Below the pieces are notes generated by a model. It saw only the letters and a program-made list of their open reading frames with translations. It made no database searches and was not told the origin of the DNA. The translations under genes and the position numbers were made by a program. A stretch of DNA of 64,000 nucleotides, taken from Crotalaria pallida (taxonomy: Eukaryota > Streptophyta > Magnoliopsida > Fabales > Fabaceae). Below are positions 23,707 through 33,767 of this stretch, one piece after another. Numbering within the stretch: position 1 is the first letter of the stretch; every line of letters begins with the position of its first letter. The stretch is from contig CM075650.1 of NCBI GenBank assembly GCA_037953625.1, positions 44,148,206 to 44,212,205 on the forward strand, given 5' to 3'.

Positions 23707-24723
23707 AAGAGCTTCAGAATTTGTAAAAATCATTTGTTTTAATTGTTTCAATTTGTTTTATTCGAAAATCTTTCAAGGTTTCTTTAACACCTATTCAACC
23801 CCCCCTTCTAGGTGTTCTCATATTGTTCTCTAGTTAATTCACCCACTGATTGTAGTTTTTACAGTGTTTGTATATGTGCGCGCTTTCAAGCAAAACCTAA
23901 AGAATCACATTTATCTGCTGTTAAACGTATATTTAAATATTTAAAAGCAACTGAGAACACTGGATTATGGTATCCTAGTGATGCTAATGTTAGTTTGATT
24001 GGATATTCTGATTCTGATTTCACGGGATGCAAGCTTGATCGAAAAAGCACTAGTGGAACTTGTCATTTATTGGGAAGTTCATTGGTCTCTTGGTTTTCTA
24101 AAAAGCAAACTTGTGTTGCTCTTTCAACTGCTGAAGCAGAATATATTGTAGCTGGTAGTTGTTGTGCCCAAATCCTACGGATGAAACAACAACTGTCAGA
24201 TTTTAGATTAAAATTGGATCACATTCCTATCAAATGTGACAATACTAGTGCAATCAATCTAACTAAGAATCCTGTGTATCATTCGCGAACAAAACACATA
24301 GAAATAAGACACCATTTTCTTCGAGATCATGTTTAAAAGGGTGATTGTACTATAGATTTTGTAAGTACTGAAAATCAATTAGCTGATGTTTTTACAAAAC
24401 TCCTGCCTAGAGACACTTTTTATCGTATAAGAAGGGAGCTAGGCATTTTGGATGAATCAAGTGTAAGCTAATTGACTTCAGTACGCTCATTTGAACAATC
24501 ACCTAAAACAAAGTCTTATTTCAATATGAAGTTGATTGTGTTCCTTTTATTTATTAAAATATTAAGTTTAAATTTGATAAGCTTGAAAGTTCTTCATGTA
24601 ATCTTCTCTTGTTTCAGCCCTGATTTGCAAAATTTCAATGAGTTTTATAATTCTTTTTACTCCTTAAAAACTCTGTTTTTCTTTCATATTTTTACTGCTA
24701 CTGATTCTCCATTTTCACTCGTA

Positions 24724-24826
24724 CTACTCGATTAGTACTTTAACTAATCGAGTAGTCCACTATAAACCATTTAAAAACTTTCTGTGAAGTCGAACTAATC
24801 GAGTACCTCTCGTACTACTCGATTAG
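24724..24826. repeat. ACTACTCGATTAGT / ACTAATCGAGTAGT pairs in A's internal region
   Basis: Centres 24729.5/24749.5 and 24800.5/24820.5, both 20 bp apart. In each pair the two members are inverted versions of each other. They lie between pol and the extra ORF, possibly as a promoter or leader for that ORF. Confidence 0.85.
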
Positions 24827-25088
24827 TACGTCAGTTTCAGCAGCAATAAAAACGCGTTGTGGGTGTTCTTCTTCCTCACTTATTCTTTTCCAAAACACGA
24901 ACCCACTTCTCTCTCTCTCTGGTTTTCATGCTCTTACATCTTCTTTTCACAAATTTCTTCAAATTTCTTTCTCATTATCACTGACCATCACTAAATCTCT
25001 ACTTTTTCTTCTCTATTTCTTCCTATTTCTCTCTCTCTTTCTCTTTTTCCCCTTTAAAACCCTAAAATCTCAAGTTTTCAAATCTCCT

Positions 25089-26300
25089 ATGGCATCATCC
25101 TCTGTTCCTCCTCCAAAACGCACCAAGAGGCGGGCTCATCAGATCTCTCTCGACAATCACTTCTCCGCTGCCTCTCGCAATGCTCGTTGGCCACGTTTTG
25201 AGGATAGGGAATATGCAGAAATTCGTTGGATTAACTCTTAATGACTTCTTCAGCAAAGGCTTCAATTGGTAAATCTTCTTGAATCTTCTGGCTTAAAACA
25301 ATTCCTAGAATTTCATTGCTCGTTTTACCCTAGTTTAGTGCAACAGTTCTATGCTAATCTTGTCAAACATGAAGAGAAATACTACTCCTGGGTTTGTGGC
25401 ACTAGATTTGAATTTAAGTCTGCTGATTTATATTCTCTTTTTGGTCTGTCCACTACTGGGGCATCTTTAATTAATGATGGGTTAGATTGCAATGTATCTT
25501 TGGTTTATCAACAAGCTTTGCGGCCAGGTTATCAATGGAACATCGAAAATAAGACAGTTAAGCCATTGACGGTTGAAAACAGAATTTTGCACTACATCAT
25601 TACATATTGTCTGTTTCCTAGAACTTCAAGGAATTTGGGACAGGTTTTTGAGGATGATCTCAAACTACTCCATGGAATTGTCAACAACATTCACACAAAT
25701 TGGTCTCAGGTAATAATAGAGAGAATGCTTATGGCTTCTAGTTCTAAGAGTTCTGGATGGCTACCATACCCGATGCATGTCTGTCATTTGATTCGTCACT
25801 GTGGTGTGGTTATTCCTGCTGGTGAAGAGGTTGAAAGTTTCTCTTCACATAAGTGCTGCGTAGATGCGGGGATTCTTCATCTAATGGGAATTTTTAAACA
25901 TACTGGCACTGGTATTTGGTATTGGAAAGAAGATCTTTAGGCCATTGAGGGTGGCAATCCAGTAGCACAAGTTGAGGATAGGCAAGTTGAAGAACAAGCA
26001 TTTAAGGCTGCTGAATAAGGACTGAATGTGGAAGACTTTATGGATTTTCAGGCTGAGGCGCAGCCGGATCAGCCCCTTTTCTCTCCTCCTCATGCTTCAT
26101 ATTCCTTTAATTTTAGAGCACTACATGATTCTCTGATTGGTCATATTGATTCCCATTTCGGCCGGGTGCATGAGCGGGCTTGATAACATAGACACTCGTA
26201 TGGATCAAATGGAGCATCGCATAGCAGATAATTATTAGTCCATGCAAAAATTCATCTCTGATGCCTTTGGAGTTTTTCATCCTCCTCCATCCTCCTCTTG
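25089..26300 (+). pseudogene. Extra 3' ORF of element A (env-like position), decayed
   Basis: An ATG at 25089 opens a frame starting MASSSVPPPKRTKRRAHQ, a basic N-terminus, interrupted by tandem TAA TGA at 25239-25244. The same frame continues to TAG at 25938-25940, including FYANLVKHEEKYYSWVCGT and NRILHYIITYC. Further pieces with stops run to about 26300, including a short heptad-like RMDQMEHRIADN. It resembles the 'putative plant transposon protein' domain that I recall from legume elements. Its position after pol corresponds to the env-like ORF of SIRE elements. I see no convincing signal peptide or membrane segment in it. Function unknown. Confidence 0.55.
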
Positions 26301-26978
26301 ATTTGTTTTAATCTTTTAGTCTTTATATCTCTTTGGTTCTCTCTTGGTTTTATGCACTTGTTTTTCTGGACATGTTTCTTTTTGTTAAAACTTGTGGAGG
26401 ATGTTATTGGTTTTATGTTTTATCTCTTGGCCATGGTTTTAAATTCATCAAGAGTTGGCATATGCGTTTTCTTTTATATTTCTAGTGGATTTCCTTTAGG
26501 GGGAGTTTATGCCTATGTTATTAACCTCTCTTTTGACAATGTACTTAATTATTTTGGCTCCTTTTTTATCATGCCAAAAGGGGGAGAAAGGTTGTTATTT
26601 TGTTGTTTAAGCTTTACAGGTTATTGAGCATACATTCAGGAGGAGTGTGCAAAATCAACAAGCATTTGTCATCATCAAAAAGGGGGAGATTGTAAATTCA
26701 ACAAGGAGTGCATAATTTTGATGAAGACAAATAGCATGAAGAGTCAACAACAACAAACCTTTTATAGTCTATTATTTCCCGCCTTATTGTAATCTCTTCT
26801 ATTTTTTGTTTGAGTGTGGGTGGTAGACTTAGTTTTTAACTCAAGCAAATATGAATGAGTTAGTATGAAATCTAGTTGAGTTAAATATCTGAATGAAGGC
26901 TAGAAAGGGATTGGTTAAAATTAAAGGTTTAAATCATAACATATTTGGAAAATCTAATTTTTAGTAGTTAGCAGTAAC

Positions 26979-27083
26979 TACTCGAGTAGCCCTTGCACTA
27001 CTCGAGTAGTCAGCTAAGATGCAAAATTTAACCTTCTCTGTCTGCTCAAACTAATCGAGTAGTGCCTCAACTACTCGATTAAC
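26979..27083. repeat. ACTCGAGT-type palindrome pairs in A's 3' LTR
   Basis: Centres 26983.5/27003.5 (CTACTCGAGTAG twice) and 27056.5/27076.5 (ACTAATCGAGTAGT with ACTACTCGATTAGT), each 20 bp apart. The 5' LTR has lost one 20 bp unit of the first pair (14690-14702). A further pair in the remaining end of this LTR has centres 48068.5/48088.5. Confidence 0.9.
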
Positions 27084-28324
27084 TCAAGTTATCTTCATCA
27101 GCAAATCTGATCCAAATATGACTGTTGGAGAGGCAATCGTGCCTAAAATCTTTTATGATAAGTTGACTTTCGCTCCTCCCTGATTCTTGGGGTTTTGAAG
27201 ATTGTAAAGGATCGCCTCTTCCAACTCTAAAAAAAAAACGAATTTTTCAAATACAAACCCGATTTAAGAAAATACACTTTGCTCTTCCAATCCCTTTCTA
27301 AGTCTTAATCTCAATTGGTTTACATACTTTCATATTCATATTCAATTGAGTTCGTTTTGGAGCCACAATCTTGATATTATCATTTATCATTGAAGAAAGG
27401 AAGGAGCTCTTGAAGGTTTCAAGGAGCTCTGTCTGTGGAAGCGTTGAAGAGGTTCTTCAACCATCAAAATCATTAGAATTTGGGGTAGATTTCAAGAGTT
27501 TGGTACACTCTTGAAAGGGTTAAGATTTATTGAGTGAGGTTCACTAGTAATTCCTTTTGTAACCAATTTATTTGATTTTGAGTAAAAATCTCCCTAAGGT
27601 TTAGGGGGGACTAGACGTTGCTCTCAAAGGTTGAGAGTGAACCAGTATAAAATTCTGTTTGTCATCTCTTTATCGCTTTCATTTAATTCCGATATTTTAG
27701 TATTTCCCTTTGAACCTTAAGTTAGCCAATTTACTTGCTGCTGTTAGTGTTATTTTTGGCTTTGCGAGAAGCTCTCTGAAAATTTGTTCTCTGTTTGAAA
27801 TAGCTAAAACTGTCGTGTCCTTAACCAGAATCAGCCTTGGAGCTATAGAAGAGCCCGAAGAATGATTCCAATCAAGAGATTAATGTAGGACTTTTTAGGA
27901 TTTCCGTGTATCCAGTTTTGGATATTCAGGTTCTCCCTAGTCAACAATCGTGTGTGCTTGTAACATCCCGAATTTTAATCCTAAGAGTAATTAGAATAAT
28001 GATAAGATTTGGAAGTAAGGATTATTCTAAAAAGGATTTAAAATGATGGATTAGGAGTTCTTTGAATGCCATAAAGGAATCACGAAGCATTGGCATCATA
28101 AAGGAGGTTGGAAGATGAACAAAAGAGCGTTAGAAGCGATGTTTTTGGTGTTATAAACACCCTATATTAGGAAATTCAAAATAAAAGATTTATATATCTA
28201 AACCCAAATTCCACCGTTGGATGTGAAGTAGGATAGGTGAGGAAGCTTGCTTTAAAATTTGAGGAAGATCCAACGGGTAACGAGGAAGTTATGGCATTTC
28301 AAAGTTTGGATACTACAAAATTGT

Positions 28325-28382
28325 GCAGCTTAATCGCCTCTTAATCGCCTCTTACTCGATTAAGCTGCAATTTAATCGATTA
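28325..28382. repeat. TCGA-type palindrome cluster in D's 5' LTR
   Basis: TTAATCG half-sites and palindromes have centres at 28335.5, 28346.5, 28357.5 and 28377.5 (steps 11, 11, 20). A larger inverted repeat GCAGCTTAATCG / CGATTAAGCTGC spans 28325-28368. The 3' LTR has the same at about 34135-34192. Confidence 0.8.
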
Positions 28383-29613
28383 AATCGTGCTGCTGTTGAA
28401 AAAAATAAAAGGGAATCAAGCCCCATTTCATTCCCAATTCGTCCCTTCTTCTTCCCCCACCCCAAGAACACTCATTCCATGCCTTGAGACCCTAAAACCT
28501 CAAGCTATTGTGGCCATCCATCATCATCCTCAAGGTCCCAAGTGTCATCCTCTCTTCTCCCTCTCTTTTGGTGCTTCTCTCTCTCCATGGCTTCCTCCCT
28601 CTCTAGCTCCAACACTCCCATCAAATCCTAGGTATGTGAGAACAAGTTCTCTTCCTTCTATTTCTTCCATTGCAAGAGCTAATCATCATCACCTCTAACT
28701 CTTGTCTCTCTCTTTGTGTGTTAGGGTTTTATTGGCCCTTTCCCTCTCTTACGTTCCCGCCACTGTGGCCGCCAACCACCGCCACTGCCGCCGCTCTTGG
28801 ACCACCGCCACCACCTCCATAAGCCCAGCACCATAGCCACAACCCAGGTTCTTTTAAAAAAAAAAAGAAAGCCCGAGGTAAGAAGGGTTCGTGTTACCTC
28901 TACTTAAGAAGTGAATTCTAGGACGCCATAGTGGTGACTAAGAATAGGGTAATATGTTAATGAACCTTAGGGTAGTTCCCGCTAACATAAATGGAGTATT
29001 TAGAATTATTAATGGAAATCACACCTTAGGGAATGGAATATGTATGTGTAGGACAAGGTCCGGAACAAGTGAGTATGTTTAGGATATTAATTGATTAATA
29101 TTGGATGAAAATGTAGAAAAGTATGCACTGTAACACAAGGGAGAATTTAAGGATAAACAAACTAAACTTAGGAGTAAAAGAATAAAAGGATAAACGTAAT
29201 AGGTAAAAAGAGTAGAACTAATAAGCTAGAAGACCATAAAGTAAAGTAGTAAGTGAAGATTAAATGGGATAAAAGAGGGATTAGAATGTGGAATCAGGAA
29301 TATGTGTGAAGCCGAATATGGGAATATAAACAAATTTGTGAATTAGAGGTAAAAGGAAATAGAGGACCGATAACGGAAATTAATACAAATACACTAAAGC
29401 AAAGAGAGGGTACGTTGTTAGGGAAGTTAAATAAAAATATGAAATAAGGGAAACAAGGGGATAATTATGTATGTGAAAGTATGGCTATTTGGTTATATAT
29501 ATATATATATATGTGATGGTGCTTGTGCTTGAAATGATTAGGTAAACATTAAACGGAATTGGTAGGCAAATTAATGATATATAATATGGATAACGAATAC
29601 TGGATAAATATGG

Positions 29614-29957
29614 TGATGTATATAGGCCCTCGATTTGGGGGAGATGTACATCGTAGTTGGTGATGTATTGTAGGCCTTCGATTTGGGGGAGACAATACAT
29701 CGTAAATAGGGGTTGTATTGTAGGCCTTCGATTTGGGGGAGACAATACAACGTAACTGGGGCGATGTATGTAGGCCTTCGATTTGGTGGAGACATACATC
29801 GTCGATGGTGTATGTATGTAGGCCTTCGATTCGGTGGAGACATACATACACCATAAGTAAAAGGAAAAATGAAATAACAATGGATAAAATAAGGTAAACG
29901 GTAATGGAAGAGCGATGTATGTAGGCCTTCGATTTGGTGGAGACATACATACACCGC
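29614..29957. repeat. Hairpin array 1 of D: constant core AGGCCTTCGATTTGG
   Basis: Six units (29614-29652, 29662-29701, 29712-29751, 29762-29801, 29806-29853, 29912-29957) share the centre AGGCCTTCGATTTGGKGGAG with arms of 8-14 bp that differ between units but are self-complementary, for example GATGTATTGT/ACAATACATC, GTTGTATTGT/ACAATACAAC and GGTGTATGTATGT/ACATACATACACC. The 3' LTR has the array at about 35420-35809 with one extra unit. Confidence 0.9.
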
Positions 29958-30025
29958 AAATAAAAGGAAAACAATAAAGGAAAAAGGAAATAACAATGGA
30001 TAACATAATATAAATGGTAAATGTC

Positions 30026-30290
30026 ACAGGTGGTTGTATTGACCCTGTGGCCTAATACAAATGGAAAATGACGCAAGTGGTTGTATTGACCCTGTGGCCT
30101 AATAAAAATGGAAAACGGCGCAGGTGATTGTATTGACCCGGTGGCCTAATAAAAATGGAAAACGGCGCAGGTGATTGTATTGACCCCGTGGCCTAATAAA
30201 AATGGAAAACGGCGCAGGTGATTGTGTTGACCCAGTGGCCTAATAAAGATGGAAAACGGCGCAGGTGGTTGGATTGACCCTGTGGCCAAA
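30026..30290 (+). repeat. ~47 bp tandem repeat between D's hairpin arrays
   Basis: Units contain GCAGGTGATTGTATTGACCC followed by GGTGGCCTAATAAAAATGG. Each has a short inverted pair CACAGG/CCTGTG or a variant. Six to seven units are in the 5' LTR, but only about three in the 3' LTR, where a MITE sits at the same place. Confidence 0.8.
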
Positions 30291-30319
30291 TAATAAAAAG
30301 GTAAAAAGGTAAAAGGGAA

Positions 30320-30527
30320 GTTTATGTAGATCTCTGTTTGAGGTTACATAAACGAGATGGGTGTATACAGATCACTGTTTGTGGTTGTGTACACGTATGC
30401 AGATCACTGTTTGTGGTTGCATACACAGCGTTTGCAGATCACTATTTGTGGTTGCAAACACGGTGTGTAGATCTCTGTTTGGGGTTACACACGATAGTAT
30501 GGTGTAGATCTCTGTTTGAGGTTACAC
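30320..30527. repeat. Hairpin array 2 of D: constant core AGATCACTGTTTGTGGTT
   Basis: Six units (30320-30353, 30361-30394, 30394-30425, 30430-30459, 30463-30492, 30502-30527) share AGATCWCTGTTTGDGGTT and differ in covarying arms: GTTTATGT/ACATAAAC, GTGTATAC/GTATACAC, GTATGC/GCATAC, GTTTGC/GCAAAC, GTGTGT/ACACAC, GTGTA/TACAC. The second unit has one arm mismatch in this LTR but is perfect in the 3' LTR (array at about 36319-36526). Confidence 0.9.
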
Positions 30528-31421
30528 ATAATGGAATTAAAAAGGAAATAAAAATGGGAAAAGTAATGGAAATGGAAATGGAAAGGAAAATGGATAATAG
30601 AATGGACATTGGAAAAATGAAATAGGAAAGTGAACAATGGAAATGACATAGGAATTAGAGGAAATAAATAAGGGAGAATAACTATGGAAATGCTAAGTAT
30701 AAGTGGCTAATGGAAAATGGATAAAGATTGGAAATAAGAGAATGATAAGGGAAACAGAAAATTAAATGAGTATGAGAATAATTAAAGGATGAGAAGAGAG
30801 TAACTAAATGAATAATGTATGCTAGGTATTGGGTAGGCTTAGTTTATTGCTATGCCTCTTTTAGGATTTATCTTTTTAAGTTCTGTGTAATGCTACCCTT
30901 CTTGCTATATTTTGCAGGTATCGAAGTGGAGCTTACATGGAATATGGCTGAGCAGGGTTTTCATTCCACCACGTGGAATGTTTATTGGATATTAAGAGTG
31001 GACAATTATTTTTTGTAAATTATATTATGAATTTGTAGCTTGCCCTGAAACTTGTACTAATCGGGCACTAGGATCTGTTCTGACTATTAAACTGTTATGG
31101 TTTATGTTTTTAAATATTTCTGGCTGACAGGTTTTAAGAAGAAAATTTTTGGGAAGTCCGGAAAACAGAGGAAACTCTGCCGGATTTTCGTAAAAAGTTT
31201 TTATAAGTAATCAAGTTTAAAAAGAAATTTTCTAACTCCAATTTTAATAAAATCTAAAATTAGCTAATAAATGTGAGAGTGTTACATTTTGGTATCAGAG
31301 CAGTTTTTCCTCGGCCTTTGGAGTGTGAACTCACATCTCCAATGGTTACTCACCAAGAGAGTAACCAGGAAATAGTGTCAAGTTCTATAGTAGTTACTTA
31401 GGTTTATAGTTATAAAACCCT

Positions 31422-32408
31422 ATGTACTTATGTACTAAATTATGTACATGTCTGCATCAACAGAATCCTTTGTTGCCACATTGTAGCAACATGGAGAATC
31501 AGCTCTCCCATTCTCCTGCTAGCAGTTCGGCTACTGATCGTAGGATCAATTCTCCAGCTGATTCTTTGAAATCCAAGCCATATGACATCTGTTTTCAAGA
31601 AGAGCAAACTTCTGCAATGGGTAAGCTTAGATCGACTATTGAAGACAAGGAGAAACACGTGGGGGTACAAGCTGGTGAGAAGGAGAGTATAATTTTGAGA
31701 CCGGGAATGGTTCTCCTGAAGCAATACCTGACTCATGAAGAACAGGTGGGCGTAGTAAAGAACTGTCGTGAGATGGGCTTAGGTCCTGGAGGTTTTTATC
31801 AACCAGGCTTTACAAGTGGAGCCAGACTCCGACTGAAAATGATGTGCCTCGGCTTAGACTGGAATCCTCAAACCCGAGTATATGGACACAAAAGGGTAAT
31901 TGATGGAAGCGAACCGCCCAATATTCCTGATCATTTCATTCAGCTGGTTATGGGAGCGATGCAAAAAGCACAATCTTTTATTGAGAAGGAATGCGGTGTA
32001 AGTGAAGTGGAGGACATACTCCCTTCCATGTTCCCTGATGTCTGCATTGTCAATTTCTATGAAGAAAACGGAAAGCTTGGTCTTCATCAGGACCGTGACG
32101 AAAGTGTTGGAAGCCTGCAAAGAGGGATACCGGTAGTATCATTCTGCATTGGTGACTCGGCTGAGTTTCTCTATGGAGACCAGAGAGATCCAAGGAGAGC
32201 AGAAAGAAATATCTTGGGGTCGGGTGATGTATTAATATTCGGTGGCGAGTCTCGCACATCTTTCATGGTGTGTCGGCAATCATACCAGACACAGCCCCAG
32301 AGGGATTACTCAATGACACAGGACTTCGTCCTGGACGTCTCAACCTTACATTCCGACAATATCAGTTTCCTGATCCACACCCTTGAGGTCGTCGGTACAG
32401 CTACTTAA
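31422..32408 (+). pseudogene. Captured ALKBH1-type 2-oxoglutarate/Fe(II) dioxygenase, frameshifted
   Basis: The open frame is 328 codons, but likely begins at the second ATG (31491, MENQLSHSP). It shows the AlkB fold in order: ILRPGMVLLKQYLT, GFYQPGFTSGARL, FPDVCIVNFYEENGKLGLHQ, RDES (iron ligands H222 and D224), SFCIGDSAEFLYG and SGDVLIFGGESR. The frame then goes wrong at 32256-32260. The next frame over carries the FHGV histidine at 32264-32266 and the LNLTFRQ-type arginine motif, so one base was probably lost. ALKBH1-class enzymes remove methyl groups from nucleic acids. No introns interrupt the copy, which suggests capture from mRNA. The captured N-terminal part seems longer than the catalytic core. 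Confidence 0.8.
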
Positions 32409-33767
32409 GGAGATCAGGGCTAAACCAACAAAAGGTATGAGACGATTCAAAAATTTAGATAAACACTTTAGGTACTTTCAAATCTGCATCTCTATTAAGT
32501 TTCAGTGTAGAACATCCTAAATCAATTCTCTTGGAATTTTAAATTCCTAATCTTGTATTTCTAGAAGTTGTGAAACTTAAGAAAGGCTCATCTTCAATCC
32601 AATCATGAGTACCATCTAAAGGAACACGTAGGAAAAACCTTACTTAGTCGTAAGACCGTAACAAGAGACCTGACCAAAAACCTTGTGATAGTGTTGTTCT
32701 CTAATAGAGTGTAAGGTCAGGATTGGTCATCCTTTCTCTTGCATCTGTTAAGAGATAATGCTATCATTCAATAACGCAGTGATGTACAGTTAATAAATGT
32801 GAGATTGGGACTGACCACCTCGGTCTTCGCGTTTATTGACATGCTATATTATTGCAATCATCTAGTTGAAATCCGAATAAACCATCTAGGAATTCTATCC
32901 CTGTCGAAAGCCCGATTGAACTTTAATCCTATAGGATCTTTACTAAGACTCGTAAACAGTGATTCGCAAACCAACCTCGTTCAAGACACTCATATTCTGT
33001 ATTTCCACCGAGAACATCCAACTAAATGATCGAACCACCCCTCTAACTTGCATGAGAACTTAGCCGTATGCGTAGGTATGAAGAGCCTAGCTAATCAATT
33101 CTTGGAATCAACTCAGTTTCCTCCCTGCCTTCAGCTTATTCAGGTATGTTGATACTAAGTGGGGGAGACTTGACGACTCAATTCGGATCCTATCCGAGCG
33201 GTAATAACTAGTAATCATACCATAAGTCATAGGACTACTAAACAAACAATTCCAAACGTTTCACGGAGAATCGAATGAGGGTTAAACTAGGGATAAAACA
33301 AGACCTCTCCAAAATATAACACCGAATTGAGAAACAACAACTAGACCTTGACCTTGACCCTCAAGTGGAATCGATATTTAGGAATTCCTCCAATGGAAGA
33401 ATGGAACCGGAGGAATTAATTGACATGGTTGGGAACCTATGTGCTCTATTCTAAGCAACGAATGAGCATACCCCTAGCATGGATATAATCAAGTATGTCG
33501 ATGCCAAGTGAGGGAGGATTCCAATCCAAGGGATGGGAGATGGAACTTTCATAATTAGAAAACTAACGATCCTGTCTAGGTAGAGATGATACATTGTATT
33601 CGAGGACAAGCATTGAAATAGGCATGATCCTAATCACACCCGGAGTAGGGAATAAAGACCGAAGGGAAGTGAAAACCGTAGTCAGAAGCTTAACCAATGG
33701 GATGGTTCTCCCATTTACGGAACTCAACAGAATTTCGGGGACGAAATTCTAATAAGTGGGGGAGAAT
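32409..33767 (+). other. Non-coding internal 3' part of D
   Basis: No ORF of note. Scraps such as ATTCGAGGACAAGCATTG and AATTTCGGGGACGAAATTC match the usual 3' end of Tekay/Del internal regions, so this is residue of a once autonomous element. Confidence 0.6.

Larger units (their letters stand above)
22204..23863 (+). mobile_element. Solo Copia LTR (I) in A's RNase H, TSD GTGTT
   Basis: Starts TGTTAGATCTAG, ends GTAGTTTTTACA, and is flanked by GTGTT at 22199-22203 and 23864-23868. Large parts match, in inverse orientation, the LTRs of element B. A TATA box TATATAAA lies at 22788-22795. Two palindrome groups (22578-22710 and 23624-23706) are of the TAATCGATTA type, whereas B has TACTCGAGTA in the same places. 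Confidence 0.85.
19663..24471 (+). pseudogene. Element A pol (protease, integrase, RT, RNase H), degraded
   Basis: Protease shows the DSG catalytic triad in WDLDSGCSKHM near 19689. Integrase (20203-20676) shows HMDLFGP, RTDHGGEFEN and GVVERKN, the D,D,E residues. RT runs from about 20862, with ARLVAQGYNQ and FQMDVKSSFLNG. A TAG interrupts after KKALYELK (21597-21599), and one base is missing at the YxDD catalytic site near 21733. A tandem duplication of 131 bp lies at about 21899-22160. RNase H is split by solo LTR I (22204-23863) and resumes near 23869 with DRKSTSGTCHLLGSSL. The order INT before RT is diagnostic of Copia. Confidence 0.85.
28878..30917 (+). promoter_or_regulatory. Putative leader intron of D spanning the hairpin arrays
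   Basis: A consensus donor GAG|GTAAGAAG at 28878 and an acceptor TATTTTGCAG|GTATCG ending at 30917 would remove about 2 kb from a transcript starting in the LTR, joining the CT-rich first exon to the leader of the AlkB gene. Solo LTR E has a similar acceptor (minus strand, TTTCGCAG ending at 49180). Splicing is inferred only. Confidence 0.4.

Noticed and set aside
28387..28698. Plus-strand frame MLLLKKIK... (repeated at 34196-34507)
   Set aside because: It lies in the CT-rich leader of D's LTR; conserved between the two LTRs only because they are duplicates, with no recognisable domain.
29485..30076. Long overlapping minus-strand frames with repeated PPNRRPTY / QIEGL words (and the same at 35272-35880)
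   Set aside because: All three frames are open together because they read the repeated hairpin core; the 'protein repeats' are the DNA array translated.
31440..32259. Minus-strand frames opposite the AlkB ORF
   Set aside because: Shadows of the plus-strand coding sequence with no family signal.
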